Numbered from the stretch's first letter, positions 42,020 to 49,545 are shown. The stretch: 64,000 nt of DNA from JANXLS01 sp035308565 (GCA_035308565.1 DATGGK010000124.1:1-64000), one strand, 5' to 3'. Program-made: numbers and translations. Notes: generated from the letters alone by a model not told the origin.

Positions 42020-42294
42020 GAAGTGAGGACCGAATGCGAAAACGAGCCGCGCCCGGCTATGTCGAATCGTTTATCCCATTGTTCGCGCGCCAATTCCGCG
42101 GCGTACGCAATGGCCGCGTGGACATCTTCGCGCCGCAGCGACGGGTAGCTCGCCAGAATCTCCTCGGTCCCGAGATTCGCCGCGAGATTGTCCAATAACA
42201 CCGAGACCATGATGCGCGTGCCTTTGATGCACGCTTTGCCATGACAAATGGCAGGATTCACAACGATTCGTTCGCGCCAATTCATACCGCTCAT
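41965..42294 (-). CDS. Orphan DUF433 protein with altered C-terminus
   Basis: 109 residues from the ATG at 42294 (AAGGA upstream; ATG at 42285 also possible). DUF433 core: RIVVNPAICHGKACIKGTRI, VLLDNLAANLGTEEILASYP, LRREDVHAAIAYAAELARE. The family normally ends about here and is followed by a PIN-like toxin. In this gene ~30 unrelated residues follow and the frame runs into the duplicated block on the other strand. The toxin appears to have been lost when that block inserted. Confidence 0.75.
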   Translation of the reverse strand: MSGMNWRERIVVNPAICHGKACIKGTRIMVSVLLDNLAANLGTEEILASYPSLRREDVHAAIAYAAELAREQWDKRFDIAGRGSFSHSVLTSHGARGLRNLMGAGLRMG

Positions 42295-42397
42295 ATCGCT
42301 CAGTCCTTGCGGGTTGTCAAACGGAAATGGGATTACTAAAACGATCATCGGCATTGGCGCTGCAAAGCCGTGCGGCGCTTCAAACAACTCGCCACCG

Positions 42398-42586
42398 TTA
42401 TTTTAGCCCAAGCCGCTGCTTGACGGCCGCCGTCGTCAGGCGCGGCTTGCCGAGATTCCGCGCGCGGGCGTCCAGCAAATCGAGGTAGTCCATGAGAGCT
42501 TCGATTTCGTGGCGCAACTTCGCGACTTGGCGCAGGACATACCGCCGTTTGGTTCCGAAATCAGCAGCCGTAGCCGTGTTACTCAT
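42398..42586 (-). CDS. Small antitoxin-like protein, orphan
   Basis: 62 residues with AAGGA 5-6 nt upstream. YVLRQVAKLRHEIEALMDYLDLLDARARN is a strong amphipathic helix, and the end LTTAAVKQRLGLK is typical of short antitoxins. No toxin gene is adjacent downstream; the next gene is the orphan DUF433. Assignment by character and neighbourhood only. Confidence 0.5.
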   Translation of the reverse strand: MSNTATAADFGTKRRYVLRQVAKLRHEIEALMDYLDLLDARARNLGKPRLTTAAVKQRLGLK

Positions 42587-42651
42587 AAATGTCCTTTCGA
42601 TTCCCGATCCGCTGCACCACGATGCTATCAGTCTTCGAGTCTCGGGACGTA

Positions 42652-42771
42652 TCACAGCGGCACGACCCGCACCGACCCGCCCGCGACGAAATCGGCGTCC
42701 ATTTTACAGCCGTTGAGCAAGCGCGTTCCGACCAGCGGGTCGCCGTTGCGGCGGTCGCCATCATGGATAAT
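42652..42771 (-). pseudogene. C-terminal fragment of a clan AA aspartic protease
   Basis: Directly after the MazF-like stop codon and in the same frame, 39 codons read DGDRRNGDPLVGTRLLNGCK then DADFVAGGSVRVVPL. This is the typical C-terminus of clan AA (retropepsin-like) proteases, where DxDPLIGMxLL and GGxVxIxxL are conserved. It has no start of its own. Its N-terminal half is at 43349-43534. Confidence 0.75.
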
Positions 42772-43119
42772 TTACGACAACCCCAATACCTCCATCAATG
42801 CAAAATCGATCGCCGCCATCAATTCGTCGGGAACTTGTCCAATCAATTCTCCGATTTCGTCCTTGTTAACGGTCTGGATCTGGGTCAGGTTGATGATGCT
42901 GTCCTTGGGAAGACCAGACTCGCCGGCTGACAGAAAAATGCATCCCGGCAGCGCGCGGTATTTCAAGTTCGACGTCAATGAAATGCCGACCGTCGTTGCA
43001 ATCTTGCTGTCGTTGAAGCTATCGGCCTGGGCGATCAGTACCGGCCTGAGATAGCCCGGTTCGGAGCCTCGCGGGTCGCCAAAATCCACCCAATAAATCT
43101 CCCCGCGTTTCATCGCCAT
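42772..43119 (-). CDS. MazF/PemK-family putative toxin
   Basis: 115 residues. N-terminus KRGEIYWVDFGDPRGSEPGY with RPVLIAQADSFN is the MazF signature; later strands TTVGISLTSNLKYRALPGC and NLTQIQTVNKDEI are also typical. Sequence-specific mRNA cleavage is inferred from family. It overlaps its antitoxin gene by 10 bp. The pair lies between the two halves of a clan AA protease gene. Confidence 0.9.
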   Translation of the reverse strand: MAMKRGEIYWVDFGDPRGSEPGYLRPVLIAQADSFNDSKIATTVGISLTSNLKYRALPGCIFLSAGESGLPKDSIINLTQIQTVNKDEIGELIGQVPDELMAAIDFALMEVLGLS

Positions 43120-43352
43120 TCGACCTTGAGCATCATCTTCTTTGCGTGACGAGCCTGCACTGGATCAAGCGGGGTAGGTCCGATTTTATCAAGCACCGCG
43201 TTAATGCGTTGGGTCAGCGCGGACTTATCGACTTGCTTCAAATAGCATTTTGCCGCGCGCGCAAAAAATTCGCTGCGTGAAACGCGCAAGCGCTTGGCCG
43301 CACGCGTGACTGATCGCAGCGTGTCGTCGGAAATTGAGATGGCTGTCTTCAT
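43110..43352 (-). CDS. Ribbon-helix-helix antitoxin (MazE-like)
   Basis: 80 residues: MKTAISISDDTLRSVTRAAK then RLRVSRSEFFARAAKCYL is the ribbon-helix-helix DNA-binding fold, followed by a helical toxin-binding tail. Its ATG overlaps the stop codon of the protease N-terminal fragment (ATGA), so it may be translated by coupling to that fragment. Confidence 0.85.
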   Translation of the reverse strand: MKTAISISDDTLRSVTRAAKRLRVSRSEFFARAAKCYLKQVDKSALTQRINAVLDKIGPTPLDPVQARHAKKMMLKVEWR

Positions 43353-43534
43353 AGCCGTTTTCTAACCAATTTAAGCGGTAAATCAAGTTCATGAATTCTA
43401 GATTTCAATTTTGGCGCTGAAAGCAAACCGTCGTAGCCGGTGTCAATCACTGCGGTGACGACTTGCTCGCGGGCAGGCCCGTGAACCGTCAGCGGCAGTG
43501 TCGCTTCCAGCTTGGAATTGACGCTGCCCGTCAT
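43349..43534 (-). pseudogene. N-terminal fragment of a clan AA aspartic protease
   Basis: 61 codons: MTGSVNSKLEATLPLTVHGP then VVTAVIDTGYDGLLSAPKLK. DTG is the catalytic motif of retropepsin-like proteases. The frame stops at KLVRKRL, in the place where the intact family continues with ~45 more residues before the DPLVG segment found at 42652-42771. The gene upstream (43602-43778) is the usual partner type. Confidence 0.8.
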
Positions 43535-43601
43535 TCTTATTTCTCTTCGTCGAGGCTGCTGCTGCCGCCAAGGTGGTACGGTGTTTGGAAACCAATACGA
43601 A

Positions 43602-43778
43602 CTAAGTATACGGGATTAAATCATCCTCATCCATCTCATAGTCACCGCTCTCAATATCCAGAAAGAGGAACTTTCCCTTGTGCCGCGGCATAACCTTTGG
43701 ACGGATGTCGCGGCGATAAATTTCTTCGCCGATGCGCTCGATCTCCTCTTGCGTGTAGTGATGTTGAACGGTTGGCAT
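43602..43778 (-). CDS. Small partner protein of clan AA protease
   Basis: 58 residues; AGGGAG 8 nt before the ATG. Sequence runs MPTVQHHYTQEEIERIGEEI, YRRDIRPKVMPRHKGKFLFL, then an acidic end with DIESGDYEMDEDDL. The pattern of a basic stretch, GKFLxxDIExGDYExDEDDL, matches small proteins encoded just upstream of clan AA aspartic proteases in many bacteria, as it is here (67 bp to the protease fragment). Function unknown; a chaperone, substrate or inhibitor of the protease are possibilities. Confidence 0.75.
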   Translation of the reverse strand: MPTVQHHYTQEEIERIGEEIYRRDIRPKVMPRHKGKFLFLDIESGDYEMDEDDLIPYT

Positions 43779-43878
43779 GGCGGTGACTCCCTAAGTAATT
43801 CTAAAGCAGCGCAACCATCTCCTCCAGAGGAATTCGAGGGCAATTCTTGGAGGGGTGCGCGTCGGTTTGGTTGCAGTT

Positions 43879-43935
43879 CCCCTCTCCCTCCGGGAGAGGG
43901 CCGACGGACGGCTGTATCGTCCGCGGGGTGAGGGG
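43879..43935. repeat. Diverged copy of the palindromic repeat
   Basis: CCCCTCTCCCTCCGGGAGAG, followed by a small inner hairpin (CGGACGG / CGTCCG) and closed by GGGGTGAGGGG. It is related to the 38-bp elements in dxs and ispA but lies between genes. Confidence 0.7.
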
Positions 43936-43976
43936 AATTCGCGTGGAGAATGCAACATGCGCGAATACTGCCAGCT

Positions 43977-44411
43977 TCACCGACCGCTATAAAACACCGC
44001 TGGCGCAACATGGAAAAATTCCGCCAGCTTTTCAATGTGGCTTCGAGTTAACTTGCGCTTCTCGGCGAGCACCGCGGAGAGCGTCGAACTGGCGATTTGC
44101 ATTTGACGCGCCGCCTCGGCTTGAGTCACGCCGCGGGCTTCCAGCAAATGCGCCAGCAGCGCGGCGTCGGAAGGGTTGCTTCGCGGCACATCATCGGCCT
44201 CATACGCAGCGACAAGATCGCCGAGCACGTCAAGGTAATCGGCCTCCCCCGCATCAAGCGATTCCTTGTCAAGCAACCCGTCGATCACATGAACAGCCGC
44301 GTCTAATTCGCGCCGGTTGCGGATGGGCCGAAGCGGGAATGCGCGAATCAAATCCAAGTACGAATCGCGTACTGGCCCGCTTCGTTTAATCGTTTTTCCA
44401 TGCTCCACCAT
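43977..44411 (-). CDS. HTH antitoxin (HigA-like)
   Basis: 144 residues. C-terminal helix-turn-helix: ARGVTQAEAARQMQIASSTL, SAVLAEKRKLTRSHIEKLAE, FFHVAPAVFY. The middle (LDAAVHVIDGLLDKESLDAG, EADYLDVLGDLVAAYE) is the HigA-type helical segment. It follows a HigB-family toxin with a 26-bp overlap and should repress and neutralise it. Confidence 0.88.
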   Translation of the reverse strand: MVEHGKTIKRSGPVRDSYLDLIRAFPLRPIRNRRELDAAVHVIDGLLDKESLDAGEADYLDVLGDLVAAYEADDVPRSNPSDAALLAHLLEARGVTQAEAARQMQIASSTLSAVLAEKRKLTRSHIEKLAEFFHVAPAVFYSGR

Positions 44412-44676
44412 CGTACTCCTTATGCGTTAGAATGTGCCGAACGTAAACTTTGCCGCGATTGAAATGAATGGCCGCGATCAGCCGGTACTTATTGCCGCCG
44501 ACATTGAACACTACGAATCTTCCAACGAGATCGGCGCTCCCATATACTTTGCGCATATCCGCGAAACAACTCCACCTCGCATGTTCAACGATTTTACTCC
44601 AACTTTGCAGCGGCCCCATTGCATCAGGGTGCGCCTCCCAAAACTCCCGCAGCTTTTTCCTGGAAATAAGATGCAT
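44386..44676 (-). CDS. HigB-family toxin
   Basis: 96 residues from the ATG at 44676; the frame is open further upstream but that part overlaps the duplicated block on the other strand. Core motifs: LREFWEAHPDAMGPLQSWSK, DLVGRFVVFNVGGNKYRLIA, VYVRHILTHKEYDGGAW. Clearly a HigB mRNA interferase, only distantly similar to the one at 29388-29681. Confidence 0.88.
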   Translation of the reverse strand: MHLISRKKLREFWEAHPDAMGPLQSWSKIVEHARWSCFADMRKVYGSADLVGRFVVFNVGGNKYRLIAAIHFNRGKVYVRHILTHKEYDGGAWKND

Positions 44677-44792
44677 CCTCACGCTCTCGGCCCATTCGAT
44701 GATCTTCGCAAATTGCGAAGAGTCAATGGGAAAACGGTTCCGACGATCCGCCAGCGCGCGGGGTCCGCAAGGGCCAACCGAAACGCTGGTGC

Positions 44793-45095
44793 GCGCACGA
44801 AACATTTGACTCCCGGCGCGAGCGTACCGTAGAATGACATGCGACGAGGAGACTTTGAAATGAGTACCGCAACGCTTGAACCCGCGAAGGTGCGCACGCA
44901 ACCCGCTCAATTTGACGCGCGCGCGGCGCTTGACGCATTCGAAAGAGACTGGAACTCCGGCCAATTTGACGGCCGCGAGGGCCAGTGGGCGGCGTATGTC
45001 GATGCCAAACTTGTGAAAGTTGGCCCCTACCGGCAGCGCTTATTCGATTTCATTCATGCGAAGTTTCCAAACGCACTCGTTGCACTTCAGCCCAT
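44793..45095 (+). repeat. ~303-bp duplicated block, copy B
   Basis: Partner of 41670-41973, in the same orientation ~3.1 kb away. Confidence 0.95.
44806..44835 (+). promoter_or_regulatory. Promoter in duplicated block B
   Basis: TTGACT (44806-44811) and TAGAAT (44830-44835) with 18 bp between, as in copy A. Confidence 0.65.
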
Positions 45096-45156
45096 TTCAG
45101 TGTATTGCGCCTGGACGGCGCGCTGGAGACGCGCCCTGCGAGAATGCCCGAACTGA
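44860..45156 (+). CDS. DUF5678-like small protein, copy B
   Basis: 98 residues. The first ~78 are almost identical to copy A at 41738 (STATLEPAKVRTQP, ALDAFERDWNSGQFDG). After NALVALQPI the tail changes completely (SVYCAWTARWRRALRECPN), where the duplicated block ends. The last 13 bp overlap the start of the metallopeptidase-like gene. The tail is probably not native. Confidence 0.6.
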   Translation: MSTATLEPAKVRTQPAQFDARAALDAFERDWNSGQFDGREGQWAAYVDAKLVKVGPYRQRLFDFIHAKFPNALVALQPISVYCAWTARWRRALRECPN

Positions 45157-45536
45157 TCATTCCCCAACCCCTCGCGCGCTGGATTCAAGCGCACATGCCC
45201 GGCGCGCCTGACCTGCGGCGCGTCCGCATTTTTTGCGGCCCGCGCATTCCCTTCGACTGGCTCCCCGGCTTCCGCAAAAAATACATCGGCATCACGCTGT
45301 GGGGCCGCATTCATTTGCGCGAACCGTTCGATTTCGAAACGCCAGGCAAAATCGAATTGCTCTTTCACGAACTGGTCCACGTGCGGCAGTTCAATGCGCA
45401 CCCGCTCTGGTTCCCTATTTCCTATCTGCTGAAATTTGTCGTGAAGGGCTATCGCAATCATCCTGCGGAAATCGAAGCGCGCGAAGTGGCGGCGGAGTTG
45501 TGGAGGAAATATTCAGGAAAGCGTTTTGAAACTTGA
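45144..45536 (+). CDS. HExxH putative metallopeptidase (DUF4157-like)
   Basis: 130 residues, with zinc-binding HELVH in IELLFHELVHVRQFNAHP, followed by FVVKGYRNHPAEIEAREVAA, where Glu in EIEAREVA is the likely third ligand. It is the short single-domain form often called DUF4157-like. No signal peptide. Start at 45144 is the first ATG that gives a sensible N-terminus; the upstream DUF5678-like gene overlaps it by 13 bp. Substrate unknown. Confidence 0.7.
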   Translation: MPELIIPQPLARWIQAHMPGAPDLRRVRIFCGPRIPFDWLPGFRKKYIGITLWGRIHLREPFDFETPGKIELLFHELVHVRQFNAHPLWFPISYLLKFVVKGYRNHPAEIEAREVAAELWRKYSGKRFET

Positions 45537-45579
45537 AACTCTGGAACGGTGAATCCCGCTCCCTTGCGGTCGCGGCTCG

Positions 45580-46485
45580 TCATTTCCGCTTCATGCGCTT
45601 TTCTTTGAGCTTCTCCAGCACTTCGTAGGGGACGTGCAGCGTGCCGTTGATGCCGGTGCCCATGTCCACGCGCTGGCCGCTGCGGCCGTCTTCACCGTGG
45701 AAATCGCTTCCGCCGGATTCGAGTAGTTCGAGTTCGCGGGCGATTTTTTCAGCCAGCGCCCGCTGCTCGGGCGTGTGCGTGCTGTAATAGACTTCGATGC
45801 CGTCGAGGCCCTTCTTCTTGAGATCGGCGACGATGCCTTGCAACTCGGCCTCGTCTTCCGCTTTCAAATAAAACGGATGCGCCAGGATGGCCAAGCCTTC
45901 GGCTTTGTGAATCTGGCGAATGGATTCCGAGGGCGTCGCCACGAATCGCGGCACGTAGGCGGGCTTGCCTTTGGCGAGGTACTTTTCGAACGCTTCCTGC
46001 TTGTTTTTGACGTAACCCTTGCGGATCAACACCGCGGCGATGTGCGGGCGGCCCACACTTTTGTCGATCGCGCCTCCGCCAGGGCCGTTGTCCGCCATGC
46101 CCGCTTCCTGCTCGACTTCGCGCATGGTAATTTTCATGCCGAGGTCGTTGAGCTTGTGAATGATCTGCGGGTTGCGGACTTTGCGGCCGTCGGCAAGCTG
46201 CTTCAAAAACGCGCGGAACTCCTGGTTGTTCGCCTCGACGAACAACCCAAGGATATGCATCGTGCCTTTATCAAAATCCGCCGAAACTTCGACACCCGAA
46301 ATTGTTTCGATGCCGCGCTTCTTGCCGGCCTCGTGGAACATGGCCAGCCCGGCAACGGTGTCATGGTCGGTCAGGGCGATCGCCGCAAGCCCGCGATGCT
46401 TCGCCATTTCGACCAATTGAGAGGGCGTTAACCGCCCATCCGATGCGGTCGAATGGTTGTGAAGATCGATCCGCGCTCCGCTCAC
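45580..46485 (-). CDS. PHP-domain phosphoesterase (nucleoside 3',5'-bisphosphatase / RNase AM type)
   Basis: 301 residues. Metal-binding PHP motifs: IDLHNHSTASDGRLTPSQLV, ALTDHDTVAGL, GVEVSAD, LAILAHPFYL and SGGSDFHGED. The overall order fits the TrpH/RNase AM group that acts on nucleoside 3',5'-bisphosphates and short RNA 5' ends. The 19-bp motif at 46530-46548 lies ~45 bp upstream. No strong Shine-Dalgarno is seen. Confidence 0.9.
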   Translation of the reverse strand: MSGARIDLHNHSTASDGRLTPSQLVEMAKHRGLAAIALTDHDTVAGLAMFHEAGKKRGIETISGVEVSADFDKGTMHILGLFVEANNQEFRAFLKQLADGRKVRNPQIIHKLNDLGMKITMREVEQEAGMADNGPGGGAIDKSVGRPHIAAVLIRKGYVKNKQEAFEKYLAKGKPAYVPRFVATPSESIRQIHKAEGLAILAHPFYLKAEDEAELQGIVADLKKKGLDGIEVYYSTHTPEQRALAEKIARELELLESGGSDFHGEDGRSGQRVDMGTGINGTLHVPYEVLEKLKEKRMKRK

Positions 46486-46529
46486 GTGCTCCGCCTTCCA
46501 GTGCCACAGTGCCTTCGCCGAATCGTACT

Positions 46530-46548
46530 GTTAATAATGCACAAGTGC
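46530..46548 (-). promoter_or_regulatory. Shared 19-bp motif upstream of the PHP gene
   Basis: Minus strand GCACTTGTGCATTATTAAC, one base different from 6586-6604 and in the same orientation relative to the downstream gene. Confidence 0.3.
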
Positions 46549-46565
46549 AATAGAATGTTATCGAT

Positions 46566-46970
46566 TTAGCGCTTTTTCTCGAAAAGATAGACCGCATCCG
46601 CACTTGGCAATAGTGAAAACTCTCCCGATAGTCTGCTTCCACGCAATTGGAATGCCCATTTTTTTGGCGCAGCCTCTTCAAATTCTTTCAGAAAGACTAG
46701 CTCGCCAGCGTCGGCCTGCGACACATGCCCCCGCCCATTCGAAAGCCAGCCTTCATAGTGCAAATAAATGAGTCGATGGTCTGGCAATTTGAGTAGTTCC
46801 GTCGCAGGCGCGCCGCCTGGGAATTCGTCCCCGGCGGTTGCCCAAGTTTTGAGCACACGTGCATCGTCGCTGCTTCCGATTTCAGCTTGCAGCATCAAAT
46901 CGTAATGGTCGGCGTGGCCCGGCCAGGCGGTGTGATGCAGGACGACGAATCGCATTTCCGAATTTGACAT
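46566..46970 (-). CDS. Stand-alone LigD_N-like (3'-phosphoesterase-like) protein
   Basis: 134 residues from the ATG at 46970. MRFVVLHHTAWPGHADHYDLMLQ carries the His-x-DYDLML pattern of the DNA polymerase LigD N-terminal (phosphoesterase) domain, and RLIYLHYEGWLSNGRGHVSQ then WAFQLRGSRLSGEFSLLP matches its second half. In LigD this domain trims 3' ends during double-strand break repair. Here it is a separate gene, divergent from an NAD-dependent DNA ligase 137 bp away, which suggests a shared repair role. Some active-site residues of true phosphoesterases may be missing. Confidence 0.75.
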   Translation of the reverse strand: MSNSEMRFVVLHHTAWPGHADHYDLMLQAEIGSSDDARVLKTWATAGDEFPGGAPATELLKLPDHRLIYLHYEGWLSNGRGHVSQADAGELVFLKEFEEAAPKKWAFQLRGSRLSGEFSLLPSADAVYLFEKKR

Positions 46971-47107
46971 CGGCAAATTCCGCAGATTATTGAACGCAGA
47001 AAATCGAAAAAGTTGCGTGCCCGTTTGCGCGAAAATTCTGTTGCCAGACTCCATTTTCTCACATACCCTCAATTCGCACTGACACCGAATCTTTCACGGG
47101 AAAAATC

Positions 47108-49495
47108 ATGCGCCAAGTACGCGAAAAAGAAATCGCCGACCTCGTAACTCAGATCAAGCATCACGATAAACTTTATTGGGAAAGGAACGCGCCTGAAATT
47201 CCTGATGCCGACTACGACTTGTTGCGCGAAAAGCTGAAGGCTCTCGACCCAGAAAATCCAGTGTTGCTGGACATCGGCGAAAGGCCAGCGAAGACACCAA
47301 AACGAAAAAAGGAAAAGGACGAACCCGTCAGGCGAATGCTAGAGATAATACAGGAGAGCGACCCGCATAAAAGCTCGACAAGCAAGGCTGATCAAGCAAT
47401 CTTTGAAGCGGCAAAAAGAGTAGCGCATCATTTCGACCGATATTGGCGTGATAACACAATTGAAATCTCAAATGCGGCGTACGATGAGTTGCGTTCAAGT
47501 CTTAAAACTCAGTGCGCCGATCACCTTTTTTTCCAGCACCCGAGGGTGACGCTCAAGCAAAATGTTTTGACTGCGACCCACAACGTTCCAATGTTGAGCA
47601 TAGATAAGGTCGTTAATCCACCGGGAAAGCAACTAAACCCCGAAGGCGTTGTCGGATGGGCACAAGACAGCGGGGCGTTCGCATCCGAATCAGAAGATAA
47701 TGGGTTGACCGCGTGTTACAAAGTTGATGGTTCATCATGCAGTCTAATCTATCAGAACGGATTGCTCGTTCAGGCTCTCACACGAGGTGACGGAAAAACG
47801 GGAAATTTGATTACACGTAATGCTCTCGAGATTGATGGAATCCCGCACGTACTTGAAGGACTTCAGGAAGGTTTAAAGGGCCGCATAGAAATTCGGGGCG
47901 AAATCTACGCTTCGCGCGCGGCATTCGCGCGCGCAGAAGAGGAATTTGAACGCCTTCTTTCAGCCGGCATAAAAACGGAGAAAGATCGCCCCAACCCCCG
48001 CAATTATTGCGCAGGGAGCTTGATCCTAATTGACCCGACGGAATTCGCAGAACGCCAGCTTTCATTCACTGCGCACGGCTGCGTTGGAACACTCCCCGGA
48101 GCGAATGGCGTCACCGAATGGAGCAATTTCAAAGCAATGTCTGCTCTTGGCTTTCAAACGCCTTTCTGCCGGCACGTCGCGCGACCATCGGACGTCGCCG
48201 CCGTAGTCGAAGCCGTCGATGCAGAGCGAGATGCGCTTCCCTATTACATCGACGGCGTGGTATTTACCGTAAACAATCTTGCTCTTCACGCCGAACTTGG
48301 CTTTACCAGCCACCATCCGCGCTACAAAATCGCGTTCAAATACGGACGCGATGAAGGAGAAACGAATGTCACTGAAATAGAATGGGAAACCAGTCGTAGC
48401 GGGCGCGTCTGCCCAACAATGATCGTCGATCCCATTCGACTTTTCGGTGCGACAGTCACTCGCTGCACCTTACACAACGCGCGGCTCGTGAAGGAAACCG
48501 CCGTCACGAAGGGCAATCGCGTATTGTTGGAGCGCGAAGTCATTCCAAAATTCGTCAAAAAAGTGTCAAAACCAAATGGTAACGAGGCCATTCTACCTTC
48601 GGAATGTCCATCGTGCGGCGCGGAGTTGATTTGGGATGAAACCAAAACCAACCTGATGTGCCCCAACCTCGGCGGGTGTAAATCGCAGCTTCAGGATTAC
48701 TTAGAACACTATGTTTCTCGCAAAGCTGCGAATATCGACGGCATCGGCGCGGAAATAATTCAAAAACTGATCGAGGCCGGATTGCTAAAGTCGCCAGCGG
48801 ATTTATACACGCTGACGGAGGAAAAACTACTTTTGATAAAAAAGCCCTCTAAAGAGAAATCAAAGCGAAGGGAGAATATCTTCGAGAAAAAGCTCGTCAG
48901 AAACATCGAAAGTTCACGCGAGCAAACCTTGGACAGATTTCTCGTGGCATTAGGCATTAAGGGTCTCGGTCCCTCAGCCGCAGGGAAACTCGCCGGCCAT
49001 TTCGGATCAATCGAGAAAATTTTGGCGGCCACACCTGAACAACTACTGCTTGCGATAAGCAAGAAGGGTACGAAAGATTCGGAGAATAAGAAAGAGAAGC
49101 GGGTTTCCGGCGACAGGATCGCCAATGGGCTAAAAGACCGCGCCGAACTTATTGCGGCGCTGCTCAAGCACGTAAAAATAAAGGAAACGCCACATTCGCA
49201 AATCGACGCTCAGAGTAGTGGCGCCTTGAGCGGGAAGAGCTTTTGCTTGACAGGAAAGGTTGAATTCGAGTTTGAGGGCACGAAGTACACAAGTCGAGAC
49301 GAGATCGAAAAGCTAGTAGTGGCATACGGCGGCTCAATCAGGTCGGTGACGAAAAAACTGGATTATCTTGTGGCGGGAGACGGCGGCGGGGGCAAGCGCG
49401 CGGACGCCGAAAAGTTCGGCGTTAGAGTAATTGATGCCGACGCGCTTTTAGCGATGCTGGAGCGTAAGCAAGAATCGTCGGAATCCTTATTTTGA
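47108..49495 (+). CDS. ligA: NAD-dependent DNA ligase with duplicated domain Ia
   Basis: 795 residues versus ~670 usual. Adenylation site CYKVDGSS with Lys205 preceded by HNVPMLSIDKV. Later DRPNPRNYCAGSL, IAFKYG, zinc-finger Cys in CPSCGAELIW and LMCPNLGGCKSQ, helix-hairpin-helix repeats and a C-terminal BRCT (~710-785). The NMN-binding domain Ia occurs twice: HHDKLYWERNAPEIPDADYD at ~19 and HHFDRYWRDNTIEISNAAYD at ~107. That accounts for the ~90 extra residues before the active Lys. AT-richer than its surroundings, so possibly acquired. Followed closely by a DnaQ-BRCT gene. Confidence 0.93.
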   Translation: MRQVREKEIADLVTQIKHHDKLYWERNAPEIPDADYDLLREKLKALDPENPVLLDIGERPAKTPKRKKEKDEPVRRMLEIIQESDPHKSSTSKADQAIFEAAKRVAHHFDRYWRDNTIEISNAAYDELRSSLKTQCADHLFFQHPRVTLKQNVLTATHNVPMLSIDKVVNPPGKQLNPEGVVGWAQDSGAFASESEDNGLTACYKVDGSSCSLIYQNGLLVQALTRGDGKTGNLITRNALEIDGIPHVLEGLQEGLKGRIEIRGEIYASRAAFARAEEEFERLLSAGIKTEKDRPNPRNYCAGSLILIDPTEFAERQLSFTAHGCVGTLPGANGVTEWSNFKAMSALGFQTPFCRHVARPSDVAAVVEAVDAERDALPYYIDGVVFTVNNLALHAELGFTSHHPRYKIAFKYGRDEGETNVTEIEWETSRSGRVCPTMIVDPIRLFGATVTRCTLHNARLVKETAVTKGNRVLLEREVIPKFVKKVSKPNGNEAILPSECPSCGAELIWDETKTNLMCPNLGGCKSQLQDYLEHYVSRKAANIDGIGAEIIQKLIEAGLLKSPADLYTLTEEKLLLIKKPSKEKSKRRENIFEKKLVRNIESSREQTLDRFLVALGIKGLGPSAAGKLAGHFGSIEKILAATPEQLLLAISKKGTKDSENKKEKRVSGDRIANGLKDRAELIAALLKHVKIKETPHSQIDAQSSGALSGKSFCLTGKVEFEFEGTKYTSRDEIEKLVVAYGGSIRSVTKKLDYLVAGDGGGGKRADAEKFGVRVIDADALLAMLERKQESSESLF

Positions 49496-49545
49496 TCAGA
49501 AATTCGGTGTTTAATGTTCGAAAGTTTCATGCGGCGGGGGGGGCC

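Noticed and set aside
42579..42764. 61-codon minus-strand frame
   Set aside because: Out of frame with the protease fragment that explains the same DNA; no start signal.
43616..44035. 139-codon minus-strand frame
   Set aside because: Mostly Arg/Ser/Cys-rich; it shadows the 58-residue gene at 43602-43778 and runs through the palindromic repeat.
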